Shown: positions 1-6,693, counted from the stretch's first letter. The stretch is DNA of 10,309 nucleotides from CAZALT01 sp964485515 (GCA_964485515.1 CAZALT010000128.1:1-10309); one strand, 5' to 3'. Program-made: numbers and translations. The notes: generated from the sequence alone by a model not told the origin.

Positions 1-76
1 CTTCGACGTCGACCTCGCCGCCTCCGACGAGGCCGGCGTCGCCGTCGTCCGCCCCCTCGCCGTCGATCACCCCTGA
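1..76 (+). CDS. 3' end of an unidentified protein (partial)
   Basis: An open frame enters from the left edge (codons in phase from base 2) and ends at TGA 74-76. The 24 visible residues begin FDVDLAASDEAG and end VRPLAVDHP. Nearly every codon ends in C or G, as in the real genes of this window, which supports it being coding. Too little is present to recognise a family. The stop is followed about 20 bp later by the 54-bp repeat at 98-151. Function unknown. Confidence 0.6.
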   Translation, partial: FDVDLAASDEAGVAVVRPLAVDHP

Positions 77-97
77 GGCGCACCGCCAACCACCCCT

Positions 98-151
98 GCC
101 GTTCTGGCTGGACACATACGCCGAATAGCCCGCATGTTCCCAGCCAGTTCG
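98..151 (+). repeat. 54-bp inverted repeat, left copy
   Basis: This segment is the reverse complement of 5748-5801 with 51 of 54 bases identical; the three mismatches fall at 133, 134 and 136. Similarity may extend outward, since after three mismatches bases 89-94 again match 5805-5810. The repeat is itself a loose hairpin: CTGGCTGG (104-111) pairs with CCAGCCAG (140-147) around a 28-nt loop. It sits between the upstream stop codon and the MOSC promoter. No transposase or integrase lies between the two copies. It could be a dispersed intergenic element, a terminator-like structure or the end of a mobile segment. Confidence 0.9.
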
Positions 152-166
152 GTCGTTGGAGGTGGG

Positions 167-172
167 TATTCT
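167..172 (+). promoter_or_regulatory. -10 box of a probable leaderless promoter for the MOSC gene
   Basis: TATTCT fits the actinobacterial TANNNT -10 consensus and ends exactly 6 nt before the ATG at 179, so transcription would start at or next to the start codon. The same box-to-start distance is seen upstream of arsC. No good -35 hexamer is visible. A GGAGGTGG stretch at 158-165 lies 13 nt from the ATG, too far for an ideal Shine-Dalgarno site, and would be upstream of the transcript start under this reading. Confidence 0.5.
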
Positions 173-178
173 CAGCCG

Positions 179-829
179 ATGGGTCCCCCAGGTCGTGGCC
201 GCCTCGTCTCGCTCAACGTCGGACCGGTGCGCACGGTCGAATGGCACGGCCGGACCGTCGAGACCGGCATCTGGAAGGACCCCGTCGTCGGTCGCCGGGC
301 GGTGACCGAGACCCAGATCGACGGCGACCGCCAGGCCGACCTCACCGTGCACGGCGGTGCCGACAAGGCTGCGTACGCCTACGCCGTCGAAGACCTCAGG
401 TGGTGGGCCGCGACCCACGGCCGACCGTTTCCGCCCGCGACCCTCGGTGAGAACCTCACGACCGAGGGCATCGACGTCACGAACGCACTCGTCGGCGAAC
501 GGTGGCGGATCGGCACGGCCCTCCTCGAAGTCAGCCAGCCGCGCGAACCCTGCTTCAAGCTCGACATCCGGCTCGGCCAGTCCGGGTGGGTCGAGCGCTT
601 CCACGCAGCCGCCCGCCCCGGGGCGTACCTGCGCGTCATCGAGAAGGGCACCATCGGAGCCAGCGATGTGATCGACGTCGTCGAGCGACCAACCGACGGC
701 TTCAGCGTCGTCGAGCTGATCGGCGTGCGCTCGGGCGAGGCCGATGCCGATCTGCTGCGCCGCGTCGCCGCCTGCGCGGCAGCCACCGACCGCTGGCGGG
801 AGAAGGCACAGCGGGCGCTCACCGGCTGA
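179..829 (+). CDS. MOSC domain protein, YiiM-like
   Basis: A 216-aa protein resembling the YiiM family of MOSC domain proteins, which are related to the molybdenum cofactor sulfurase C-terminal domain. Family members use a conserved cysteine in molybdopterin- or sulfur-linked redox chemistry, and E. coli YiiM is linked to reduction of N-hydroxylated bases. Visible motifs are DLTVHGGADKAAYAY (54-68), LGENLTTEG (89-97) and QPREPCFKL (120-128), which carries the MOSC cysteine C125. Residues from about 172 to the end match the helical '3-alpha' tail found in this family. The frame is open upstream to an ATG at 134, but that codon lies inside the 54-bp repeat, so I chose 179, which directly follows the TATTCT box. 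It faces the ABC exporter gene tail to tail. The physiological substrate is unknown. Confidence 0.88.
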   Translation: MGPPGRGRLVSLNVGPVRTVEWHGRTVETGIWKDPVVGRRAVTETQIDGDRQADLTVHGGADKAAYAYAVEDLRWWAATHGRPFPPATLGENLTTEGIDVTNALVGERWRIGTALLEVSQPREPCFKLDIRLGQSGWVERFHAAARPGAYLRVIEKGTIGASDVIDVVERPTDGFSVVELIGVRSGEADADLLRRVAACAAATDRWREKAQRALTG

Positions 830-864
830 CCCGATCAGGTTGCAGGCTGACCCGATCAGGTTGC
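824..864 (+). repeat. Two tandem copies of a 20-bp unit across the MOSC stop codon
   Basis: GGCTGACCCGATCAGGTTGC occurs at 824-843 and again, unchanged, at 845-864, separated by one A (period 21). The TGA stop of the MOSC gene (827-829) is inside the first copy, and an identical TGA is carried in the second. The patch fills most of the 47-bp gap between the convergent MOSC and ABC genes. It looks like a duplication by slippage. It shares GCTGACCCGA with the complement of 10232-10257, and TCAGGTTGCG with the array at 7495-7574. Confidence 0.9.
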
Positions 865-876
865 GGCCAGATGCGG

Positions 877-2808
877 TCAGACGACCTCGAGGTCGCCCTC
901 GTCGATGGCGGCCGCGGCGAACTGGGCGTTGTAGAGGTTGTAGTACGCACCGCCGGCGGCGATGAGCTCATCGTGGTTGCCCTGCTCGACGATGTTGCCG
1001 TCCTCCATCACGAGGATCGTGTCGGCGTCGCGGATCGTGGAGAGCCGATGCGCGATCACGAAGCTCGTGCGGTTCGACCGCAGTGCGGCCATCGCCTTCT
1101 GGATGAGCACCTCGGTGCGGGTGTCCACGGAGCTCGTGGCCTCGTCGAGGATGAGGATCGCCGGGTCGGCGAGGAAGGCGCGAGCGATCGTGAGCAGCTG
1201 CTTCTCCCCCGCGCTCACCGTGCCGCCCTCGTCGTCGATGTGGGTGTCGTAGCCATCGGGCAGCGAGTGCACGAAGCGGTCGACGTAGCACGCTCGGGCC
1301 GCCTCCAGGATCTGCTCCTCGGTGGCGTCGAGGTTGCCGTAGGCGATGTTCTCCCGAATCGTCCCACTGAAGAGCCAGGTGTCCTGGAGCACCATGCCGA
1401 TGTTGGACCGCAGCGCATCCCGGGTCATCTCCGAGGTCTCGATCCCATCGAGGCGGATGGACCCGCCGTTGATCTCGTAGAACCGCATGATGAGGTTCAC
1501 GAGCGTGGTCTTGCCCGCTCCCGTAGGGCCGACGATGGCGACCGTCTCCCCCGGTTCGGCGACGAGCGAGAGGTCGGTGATGAGCGGGTTCGACGGATCG
1601 TAGGAGAACGCCACGTGGTCGAACTCGACCCGGCCCTTGGGGTTCGCCGCGTCGGTCGCGTCGACGGGGTCGGGCGACTGCTCGTCGGCATCGAGCAGCT
1701 CGAAGACGCGCTCGGCCGACGCAACACCCGACTGCAGCACGTTGGTCATCGACGCCAGCATCGTGAGCGGCACCGAGAACTGCCGCGAGTACTGGATGAA
1801 CGCCTGCACGTCACCGATGCTGAGCTGACCCGTGGTGATCCTCAGGCCGCCGACGACCGCGATGGCGACGAAGTTCAGGTTGCTGATGAACATCATCGCC
1901 GGCTGGATGATGCCCGAGATGAACTGCGCACCGAAGCCAGCCTGGAACAGCTCCTCGTTCTTGGCGTCGAAGGTCACCTGAGCAGCTTCGGACTGGCCGA
2001 AGACCTTGACCAGCGAGTGGCCGGTGAACACCTCCTCCACCTGGGCGTTGAGCGCACCGGTGTGCGTCCATTGGGCCACGAACCGCTTCTTGGACCGCTT
2101 CGTGATGATCCGCATCGTGAAGATCGACACCGGGATGACAACGATGGAGATCGCCCAGAGCAGCGGCGAGATCAAGAACATCATGATCAGCACGCCGATG
2201 AGCGTGAGGGTCGAGGTCAGGATCTGGCTCAGCGTCTGCTGGAGGCTCTGGGCCACGTTGTCGATGTCGTTGGTGACTCGGCTCAGGAGATCGCCCCGCG
2301 CCTGCTTGTCGACGTAGCTGAGGGGGAGGCGGTTGATCTTGGCCTCGACCTGCGCACGCATGGCGTGCATCGTGCGCTGCACGACGCCCGCGAGCACGTA
2401 TCCCTGGATGTAGGCGGTGAACGCCGACAGCGCGTAGAGCAAGACGGCGATGAGCAGGATGCGGTGGAGCTGACCGAAGTCGATGCCCTCACCGGTGACG
2501 CCCTCGACCACCGTGTTGGTGGCATCGCCGAGGATGCGAGGACCGACGACGCCGCACACCGCGCTGAAGAGCGCGAGCGCGAGCACGCCCACCAGGCGGA
2601 CCTTCTCTGGGCGGAGCTGTCCGAGGAGGCGGCGAGACGAGTTCTTGAGGTCCTTGGACTTCTCCATGGGGATGCCGACCCCACCTCGGAAGCCGCCCGC
2701 GGGCTGGCGGGGAGCCGCCACGACCTGCGCATCGGCGTTCTCGTCGCCGGCGTCAGCTCCGTCCTGCCCGGGGGAGCTCGGCGTCTTGGCGTTCAGGTCG
2801 TCGCTCAT
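877..2808 (-). CDS. ABC exporter half-transporter B (catalytic-site subunit of a heterodimer)
   Basis: A 643-aa membrane protein with one transmembrane domain (hydrophobic segments near 71-93, 117-143, 196-230, 296-324 and 334-354) followed by one ATPase domain. ATPase motifs: Walker A GPTGAGKT (427-434), Q-loop Q475, Walker B ILILDE with catalytic E556, and H-loop H587. The signature motif is VSAGE (531-535) rather than LSGGQ. This is the pattern of the LmrD/TM288-type partner: intact Walker B and switch His, but a degenerate signature. The first ~50 residues are a polar, low-complexity extension ahead of the membrane domain. Its ATG overlaps the stop of the partner gene (ATGA, 2805-2808), and a strong GGAGGAAG ribosome site lies at 2813-2820. 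Expected role: export of lipophilic compounds or drugs across the inner membrane. Substrate unknown. Confidence 0.93.
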   Translation of the reverse strand: MSDDLNAKTPSSPGQDGADAGDENADAQVVAAPRQPAGGFRGGVGIPMEKSKDLKNSSRRLLGQLRPEKVRLVGVLALALFSAVCGVVGPRILGDATNTVVEGVTGEGIDFGQLHRILLIAVLLYALSAFTAYIQGYVLAGVVQRTMHAMRAQVEAKINRLPLSYVDKQARGDLLSRVTNDIDNVAQSLQQTLSQILTSTLTLIGVLIMMFLISPLLWAISIVVIPVSIFTMRIITKRSKKRFVAQWTHTGALNAQVEEVFTGHSLVKVFGQSEAAQVTFDAKNEELFQAGFGAQFISGIIQPAMMFISNLNFVAIAVVGGLRITTGQLSIGDVQAFIQYSRQFSVPLTMLASMTNVLQSGVASAERVFELLDADEQSPDPVDATDAANPKGRVEFDHVAFSYDPSNPLITDLSLVAEPGETVAIVGPTGAGKTTLVNLIMRFYEINGGSIRLDGIETSEMTRDALRSNIGMVLQDTWLFSGTIRENIAYGNLDATEEQILEAARACYVDRFVHSLPDGYDTHIDDEGGTVSAGEKQLLTIARAFLADPAILILDEATSSVDTRTEVLIQKAMAALRSNRTSFVIAHRLSTIRDADTILVMEDGNIVEQGNHDELIAAGGAYYNLYNAQFAAAAIDEGDLEVV

Positions 2809-4538
2809 GCCGCTTCCTCCGCCGCTCGCTGCGACTCCACGATCTCGACGTAGGTCGGACAGCTCTCGAGCAGCTCGTCGTGGGTGCCGAGCCCGACGGC
2901 GTGACCGTCCTCGAGCACGAGGATCTGGTTGGCGCTCGCGATTGTGGACACCCGCTGCGCCACGATGATGACGGCGGCGTCACGAGTGACCGGACCGAGC
3001 GCGGCGCGGAGGCGTGCGTCGGTCGTGAGGTCGAGGGCCGAGAACGAGTCGTCGAACAGGTAGACCGCTGGCTTCTTCACCAGTGCCCTGGCGATGGCGA
3101 GGCGCTGGCGCTGCCCACCCGACACGTTGGTTCCGCCCTGGGCGATGGGTTCGTCGAGCCCCGCCGGCTTGGCCCGCACGAAGTCGGCCGCCTGGGCGAC
3201 CTCGAGGGCTTCCCAGAGCTCGGCGTCGGTGGCGTCGGGGCAGCCGAAGCGCAGGTTGCTGGCGATCGTCCCCGAGAACAGGAACGGCTTCTGCGGGATG
3301 AGCCCGATTCGACTCCAGAGATCCTCGGGGGCGATGTCACGGACGTTCACGCCGTCGACGAGCACGTAGCCCCAGCGGGCGTCGTACAGCCGCGGGATCA
3401 GGTTCAACAGGGTCGTCTTGCCGGCACCGGTGGATCCGATGATGGCGGTGGTCTCGCCCGCTCGGGCGATCAGGTTGATGTTGGTGAGGACGGGTGCCTC
3501 GGCACCGGGGTAGTTGAACCCGACCTCGCGCAGCTCGACCAGGCCGCTCCGGGGCAGGTCCTTGACCGGCGTCGCCGTCGACACGACGCTCGACGGCGTG
3601 TCGAGCACGCCCTGGACGCGGTTGGCGCAGACCGCAGCGCGGGGCACCATGCTCGCGGCGAAGGTGGCGCCAGTCACCGAGATGATGATCTGCGCGAGGT
3701 AGCTGAGGAACGCGATGAGCGAGCCGATCTGGAGGTTGTTGGCGGCGATCTGATCGGAACCGATCCAGATCGCCGCGACGCTGGAGATGTTCAGCACGAT
3801 GATCACCGTCGGGAAGGTGAAGGCCTGGAGCCGACCGGCGACCAACGAGGTCTCGGTGAGATCGGCGTTGGCCGATTCGAACCGAGCGGCCTCGTGCGGC
3901 TCACGGACGAAGGCACGCACGACCCGCATGCCGGTGATCTGCTCGCGCAGCACCTGGTTGACCCGGTCGATGCGGTCCTGCATCCGCTGGAACTCGGGCA
4001 CCTGACGGAACACCACGATGCCGACGGCGACGGCGAGCACGGGGATGCTGACGGCGAGGATCCAGGCGAGGCCCGAGGCCTCCCGGACCGCCATGACCAC
4101 GCCGACCGTGACGGTGATCGGCGCCGTGACGAGCAGGGTGCAGCTCATCAGGACGAGCATCTGGATCTGGGTCACGTCGTTGGTGATGCGGGTGATGAGC
4201 GACGGGGCCCCGAACTGGGAGACCTCTTGCGCGCTGAATTCCGTGACCGTGTGGAACAGGCCGCCACGCACATCCCGACCGAATCCCATGGACACCTTGG
4301 ACGAGTAGTAGGTCGCGCCGATGGCGAACAGCACCTGGACGAGGGTGACGACGACCATGAGCCCGCCGAGGCGCCAGATGTAGTCGGTGTCGCCGGTGAG
4401 CACGCCGTTGTCGATGATGTCGGCGTTGAGCGTCGGCAGCAGGAGCGCGGCGGTGGCCTGGACGCCCTGCAGCACGACGATGGCGGCGAGCCACTTCCAG
4501 TAGCGGCGCAAGTGGGTCTTGAGGAGGCGGGTGAGCAA
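2805..4538 (-). CDS. ABC exporter half-transporter A (degenerate-site subunit)
   Basis: A 577-aa half-transporter with membrane segments near 17-37, 57-78, 127-150, 157-177, 242-260 and 271-297, then an ATPase domain. Walker A is GSTGAGKT (368-375), the Q-loop is Q416 and the signature is a canonical VSGGQ (472-476). The catalytic glutamate after Walker B is replaced by aspartate (YLFDD, D497), and the H-loop histidine is replaced by glutamine (VAQRVST, Q528). These substitutions mark the non-hydrolytic site of heterodimeric exporters such as TM287/288 and LmrCD. I chose the TTG at 4536-4538 (protein beginning MLTRLLKTHL) because this is the usual family start; the frame is open to 4703, but that part overlaps tetR and is Arg/Pro-rich without family likeness. 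The only ribosome-site candidate is a purine-rich GAAGAAGAAG stretch. It lies 89 bp behind tetR and overlaps half B by 4 bp. Confidence 0.9.
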   Translation of the reverse strand: MLTRLLKTHLRRYWKWLAAIVVLQGVQATAALLLPTLNADIIDNGVLTGDTDYIWRLGGLMVVVTLVQVLFAIGATYYSSKVSMGFGRDVRGGLFHTVTEFSAQEVSQFGAPSLITRITNDVTQIQMLVLMSCTLLVTAPITVTVGVVMAVREASGLAWILAVSIPVLAVAVGIVVFRQVPEFQRMQDRIDRVNQVLREQITGMRVVRAFVREPHEAARFESANADLTETSLVAGRLQAFTFPTVIIVLNISSVAAIWIGSDQIAANNLQIGSLIAFLSYLAQIIISVTGATFAASMVPRAAVCANRVQGVLDTPSSVVSTATPVKDLPRSGLVELREVGFNYPGAEAPVLTNINLIARAGETTAIIGSTGAGKTTLLNLIPRLYDARWGYVLVDGVNVRDIAPEDLWSRIGLIPQKPFLFSGTIASNLRFGCPDATDAELWEALEVAQAADFVRAKPAGLDEPIAQGGTNVSGGQRQRLAIARALVKKPAVYLFDDSFSALDLTTDARLRAALGPVTRDAAVIIVAQRVSTIASANQILVLEDGHAVGLGTHDELLESCPTYVEIVESQRAAEEAA

Positions 4539-4627
4539 GGTGGCGTCTTCTTCTTCTCTGTGCGGCGGGTGAGCGATGTGAGGTTCGAGCGCGGGTGAGG
4601 ATCGGTGGCGCGGCCGGGGTGAGCGGG

Positions 4628-5227
4628 TCAGGCGTCGGGGCCGAGGACCCCGTGGAGGAACATCGAGACGATCTCGTCGGCGGTCATGGGCTTGTCGCCG
4701 CACAGACTGGGATGGGTGCCGGCGAAGGCGAGGCCGACGAGGGCCTGCGCTGCGGTCAGCGGGTCGGTGTGGATGCGGTCGAGGTCGGGCTCGAGCAGGG
4801 CGGCGATGCCGCGCAGGCGGGCGTCGCGCGACGGCCGGGGAACCCCGGGACCGCCGCTGATCATCTCGTTGAGCGCCCAGATGTCGCGCACCCGGGTCTG
4901 GAGGATCTCGGTCACCGGCAGGAGGCGCGCTTCGATGGGCAGCGACGGATCGACCATGGCGAGCAGCGCCTCGGTGGGTCCTGGATCCATGAGATGCGCG
5001 ATGGCGGCATCGATCAGCGAGTCCTTGTCGGGGAACGCCCGGAAGATGGTGCCCTCGGCGACGGCGGCAGCCTCGGCGATCTGACGGGTGGTGACGTCGC
5101 GGCCGTAGGCCAGCACCAGCGGTGCCGTGGCCTCGATGAGCGCGGCGCGGCGCTCGTCCGGGGGCAGCGCCGTGGCCCGGGTTCGCCCCTTGCGCGCCGC
5201 GTCGACGTCGGTGGTATCCGCACTCAT
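4628..5227 (-). CDS. TetR-family transcriptional repressor
   Basis: A 199-aa protein with an N-terminal TetR DNA-binding domain. The stretch DVTTRQIAEAAAVAEGTIFR (44-63) is the helix-turn-helix, followed by the typical F..KD.L element (F65, K68-D69, L71). The C-terminal ligand-binding region (from about residue 80) is not conserved enough to predict an inducer. An arginine- and acid-rich 20-residue N-terminal tail precedes the domain. The gene reads in the same direction as, and 89 bp ahead of, the two exporter genes, the common layout for a repressor controlling its own operon and a drug efflux pump. The palindrome at 5247-5264 in its promoter is the probable operator. No Shine-Dalgarno sequence precedes the ATG, consistent with a near-leaderless mRNA. 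Confidence 0.93.
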   Translation of the reverse strand: MSADTTDVDAARKGRTRATALPPDERRAALIEATAPLVLAYGRDVTTRQIAEAAAVAEGTIFRAFPDKDSLIDAAIAHLMDPGPTEALLAMVDPSLPIEARLLPVTEILQTRVRDIWALNEMISGGPGVPRPSRDARLRGIAALLEPDLDRIHTDPLTAAQALVGLAFAGTHPSLCGDKPMTADEIVSMFLHGVLGPDA

Positions 5228-5237
5228 GACCCGGTCA
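5227..5237. promoter_or_regulatory. Small palindrome at the tetR start codon
   Basis: TGACC-C-GGTCA is a perfect 11-bp palindrome lying between the tetR -10 box and its ATG, and sharing one base with each. Its position would let a bound protein block initiation, but it is short and could be chance in GC-rich DNA. It differs in sequence from the larger operator at 5247-5264. Confidence 0.25.
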
Positions 5238-5242
5238 GGGTA
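5237..5242 (-). promoter_or_regulatory. -10 box of the tetR/ABC operon promoter
   Basis: On the minus strand TACCCT fits TANNNT and ends 9 nt before the tetR ATG, so the transcript would begin at or within a few bases of the start codon. The sequence upstream, where the -35 and spacer should be, is occupied by the palindrome at 5247-5264, which would place a bound repressor directly on the promoter. No convincing -35 hexamer is seen. Confidence 0.45.
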
Positions 5243-5246
5243 TCTC

Positions 5247-5264
5247 TGAGTGAGTGCTCACTCA
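5247..5264. promoter_or_regulatory. Probable TetR operator palindrome
   Basis: TGAGTGAG-TG-CTCACTCA has perfect 8-bp arms around a 2-bp centre. Palindromes built on GAGTGA/TCACTC are widespread upstream of TetR-family genes. It covers the spacer region of the tetR promoter, 20 bp from the start codon, so autorepression and co-repression of the downstream exporter genes are the simplest reading. It lies about 75 bp upstream of the divergent arsC promoter, so control of arsC is possible but less direct. Confidence 0.8.
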
Positions 5265-5327
5265 TTGTCTGATCGGCATGAAACCCGTCACACCCCAGGG
5301 GCAGCGGCGGGCGCCGTCCAAGCGCGG

Positions 5328-5345
5328 GGTCGAACGGGTTCGACC
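5328..5345. promoter_or_regulatory. 18-bp palindrome over the arsC -35 region
   Basis: GGTCGAAC-GG-GTTCGACC has perfect 8-bp arms and contains the whole putative -35 hexamer (TTCGAC, 5339-5344) of the arsC promoter. A protein bound here would compete with RNA polymerase. The half-sites TCGAAC/GTTCGA resemble the actinobacterial SOS (LexA) box, but that box has a 4-bp centre, not 2 bp. It is unlike the TetR operator at 5247-5264. The regulator is unknown. Confidence 0.6.
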
Positions 5346-5366
5346 GAGCCGTCATCGGCCTAGCAT
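5339..5366 (+). promoter_or_regulatory. Promoter of arsC, leaderless type
   Basis: The -35 is TTCGAC (5339-5344), the spacer 16 bp and the -10 TAGCAT (5361-5366). Six bases separate the -10 from the GTG start at 5373, which places the transcription start at the first codon base. No Shine-Dalgarno sequence is present. This is one of the clearest promoters in the window. Confidence 0.65.
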
Positions 5367-5372
5367 GCCGAC

Positions 5373-5726
5373 GTGACCGACATCCGACTGCTCCACAACC
5401 CGAAGTGCTCCAAGTCGCGCCAGGCGCTCGAGCTGCTCGAAGCGGCCGGCGCCGAACCCGACGTCGTGCGCTACCTCGACGCTCCCCTGTCTCGCGACGA
5501 GCTCGAGTTCGTCGTCGACCACCTCGACGTCGAGCCGGCCAAGCTCGTGCGCAGAGATCCGTACTTCAAAGAGCTGGGCCTGGACGCGGCCGACTACATC
5601 GAGCGCGACGCGGTGGTCGCGCTGCTCGTCGAGCACCCCCGTCTCATGGAGCGTCCGATCGCCATCAAGGGCGACAAGGCCGTGCTCGGTCGCCCGCCCG
5701 AGAACATCAACACCCTGCTCTCCTGA
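5373..5726 (+). CDS. arsC: Arsenate reductase-like protein, ArsC/YfgD family (glutaredoxin type)
   Basis: A 117-aa protein of the ArsC family, which reduces arsenate to arsenite using glutathione or glutaredoxin-type thiols. The opening HNPKCSKSRQALELL gives the catalytic cysteine C12 with H8 nearby. The three arginines that bind arsenate in E. coli plasmid ArsC (R60, R94, R107) are present at the same numbers, in LVRRD, ERPIAI and LGRPPEN. Length matches the family's shorter YfgD-like members (about 115-120 aa). The GTG start follows a leaderless-type promoter. No arsR, arsB or acr3 gene is adjacent, so a role in arsenic resistance is inferred from the fold and residues, not context; isolated YfgD-like members may have other thiol-redox roles. 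The gene ends 21 bp before the right-hand 54-bp repeat. Confidence 0.88.
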   Translation: MTDIRLLHNPKCSKSRQALELLEAAGAEPDVVRYLDAPLSRDELEFVVDHLDVEPAKLVRRDPYFKELGLDAADYIERDAVVALLVEHPRLMERPIAIKGDKAVLGRPPENINTLLS

Positions 5727-5747
5727 CCGAACCGCGCACCACCTGGG

Positions 5748-5801
5748 CGAACTGGCTGGGAAGACCCGGGCTATTCGGCGTATGTGTCCAGCCAGAACGG
5801 C
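5748..5801 (-). repeat. 54-bp inverted repeat, right copy
   Basis: This is the inverted partner of 98-151 (51/54 identical). The copies enclose 5,596 bp holding MOSC, both ABC genes, tetR and arsC. It also contains the CTGGCTGG (5752-5759) / CCAGCCAG (5788-5795) hairpin arms. It lies in the 94-bp gap between the convergent stops of arsC and the enoyl-CoA hydratase gene, where it could act as a two-way transcription stop, although no T tract is present. No target-site duplication is evident at the outer edges. Confidence 0.9.
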
Positions 5802-5820
5802 TCTGGTGGTCGCCCGAGCG

Positions 5821-6693
5821 CTACTCGCCCGTGTAGTTGGGGGTGCGCTTCTCCTTGAAGGCCTTCATGCCTTCGCGGGCGTCCTTGCTGAACATGACCG
5901 TGGCGGCGTGGCCGAGCTCGATGGGGCTGGCGACGTCCTCGGACTGCCAGCCGGTCTCGATGACCGATGCCTTGGCCTCGGCCACGGCGAGGGGGCCGTT
6001 GGCCGCGATGACCTCGGCGATCTCGTGGGCCTTGGCCAGCGACTCGCCCGTGGGCACCACGTGGGAGACGAGCCCCCAGCGCAGCGCCTCCTCGGCGTCG
6101 AGCAGACGGCCGGTGAGCAACATCTCCATGGCAACCGCGTAGGGGATCTGGCGCTTGAGGCGCATCGTGGAGCCGGCGCCGGCGATGAGGCCGCGCTTGG
6201 CCTCGGGCACGCCGAAACGGGCGTGCTCCTCGGCGATGCGGATGTCGGTCGACTGGAGCATCTCGCAGCCACCGCCGAGGCAGTCGCCGTTCACTGCGGC
6301 GATGAGCGGCTTGCGCACCCAGCGGGTGACGAGCAGCCCGCCGAGGATGAGGTTGTAGTCCTCGGCGGCGCGCCGCTCGTAGTCAGTGCCGCCCGCCGCG
6401 TTGCCGCTCATCCAGCCCTGGCCCATATCACCGCCGGTGCAGTAGGCATCGCCCGCTCCCGTGATGATGGCGGCGCGCACCGTGGGATCGGCGTCGATGC
6501 GATCCCACGCATCGGACATCCGCACGATCATGTCGGGCACGAGCGTGTTCTTCTTGTCGGGCCGGTTCATGGTGAGCACGAGCGTCGAGCCCGTCTGCTC
6601 GACGAGCAGCGTCTCGGTGCCGTCCTGCGCCGGCAACGATGGAAGCGGGGGAACCGGTCCGGAGGCATCGACCCCCGTGGGGATGTCGGTCAC
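5821..6693 (-). CDS. Enoyl-CoA hydratase/isomerase family protein (crotonase fold)
   Basis: A 290-aa crotonase-fold protein expected to hydrate trans-2-enoyl-CoA in beta-oxidation or a related acyl-CoA pathway in the cytoplasm. The two oxyanion-hole segments are visible: YCTGGDM (84-90) and NGDCLGGGCEM (135-145). Both catalytic glutamates of true hydratases are present: E144 in GGGCEM and E164 in FGVPEAKRGLIAGAG. That favours hydratase over isomerase or dehalogenase activity, but the acyl substrate cannot be read. A proline-rich ~25-residue N-terminal extension precedes the fold. The GTG start (6691-6693) overlaps the SDR stop as GTGA. The frame is open further upstream, but that part runs antisense-like through the SDR gene and has no family likeness. 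Confidence 0.9.
   Translation of the reverse strand: MTDIPTGVDASGPVPPLPSLPAQDGTETLLVEQTGSTLVLTMNRPDKKNTLVPDMIVRMSDAWDRIDADPTVRAAIITGAGDAYCTGGDMGQGWMSGNAAGGTDYERRAAEDYNLILGGLLVTRWVRKPLIAAVNGDCLGGGCEMLQSTDIRIAEEHARFGVPEAKRGLIAGAGSTMRLKRQIPYAVAMEMLLTGRLLDAEEALRWGLVSHVVPTGESLAKAHEIAEVIAANGPLAVAEAKASVIETGWQSEDVASPIELGHAATVMFSKDAREGMKAFKEKRTPNYTGE

Noticed and set aside
134..178. Earlier ATG for the MOSC protein at 134
   Set aside because: This codon lies within the 54-bp repeat, has no ribosome site, and adds residues not typical of the family.
502..2853. 783-codon open frame on the + strand
   Set aside because: It runs antisense through the ABC half B gene; its product is an Arg/Asp/His/Val-rich string without domains, typical of antisense frames in GC-rich DNA.
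2880..4598. 572-codon open frame on the + strand
   Set aside because: It is the antisense shadow of ABC half A, rich in Asp, Arg, Gly and Glu, with no recognisable motif.
4539..4703. N-terminal extension of ABC half A to 4703
   Set aside because: It would overlap the end of tetR, and the added 55 residues are Arg/Pro/His-rich without similarity to ABC exporters; the TTG at 4536-4538 gives the usual start.
5328..5345. LexA/SOS box upstream of arsC
   Set aside because: The half-sites match, but the centre is 2 bp instead of 4 bp, and arsC is not a DNA-repair gene; kept only as an unassigned palindrome.
98..5801. Complete insertion sequence or composite transposon
   Set aside because: The inverted repeats are there, but no transposase, recombinase or clear target duplication is present.
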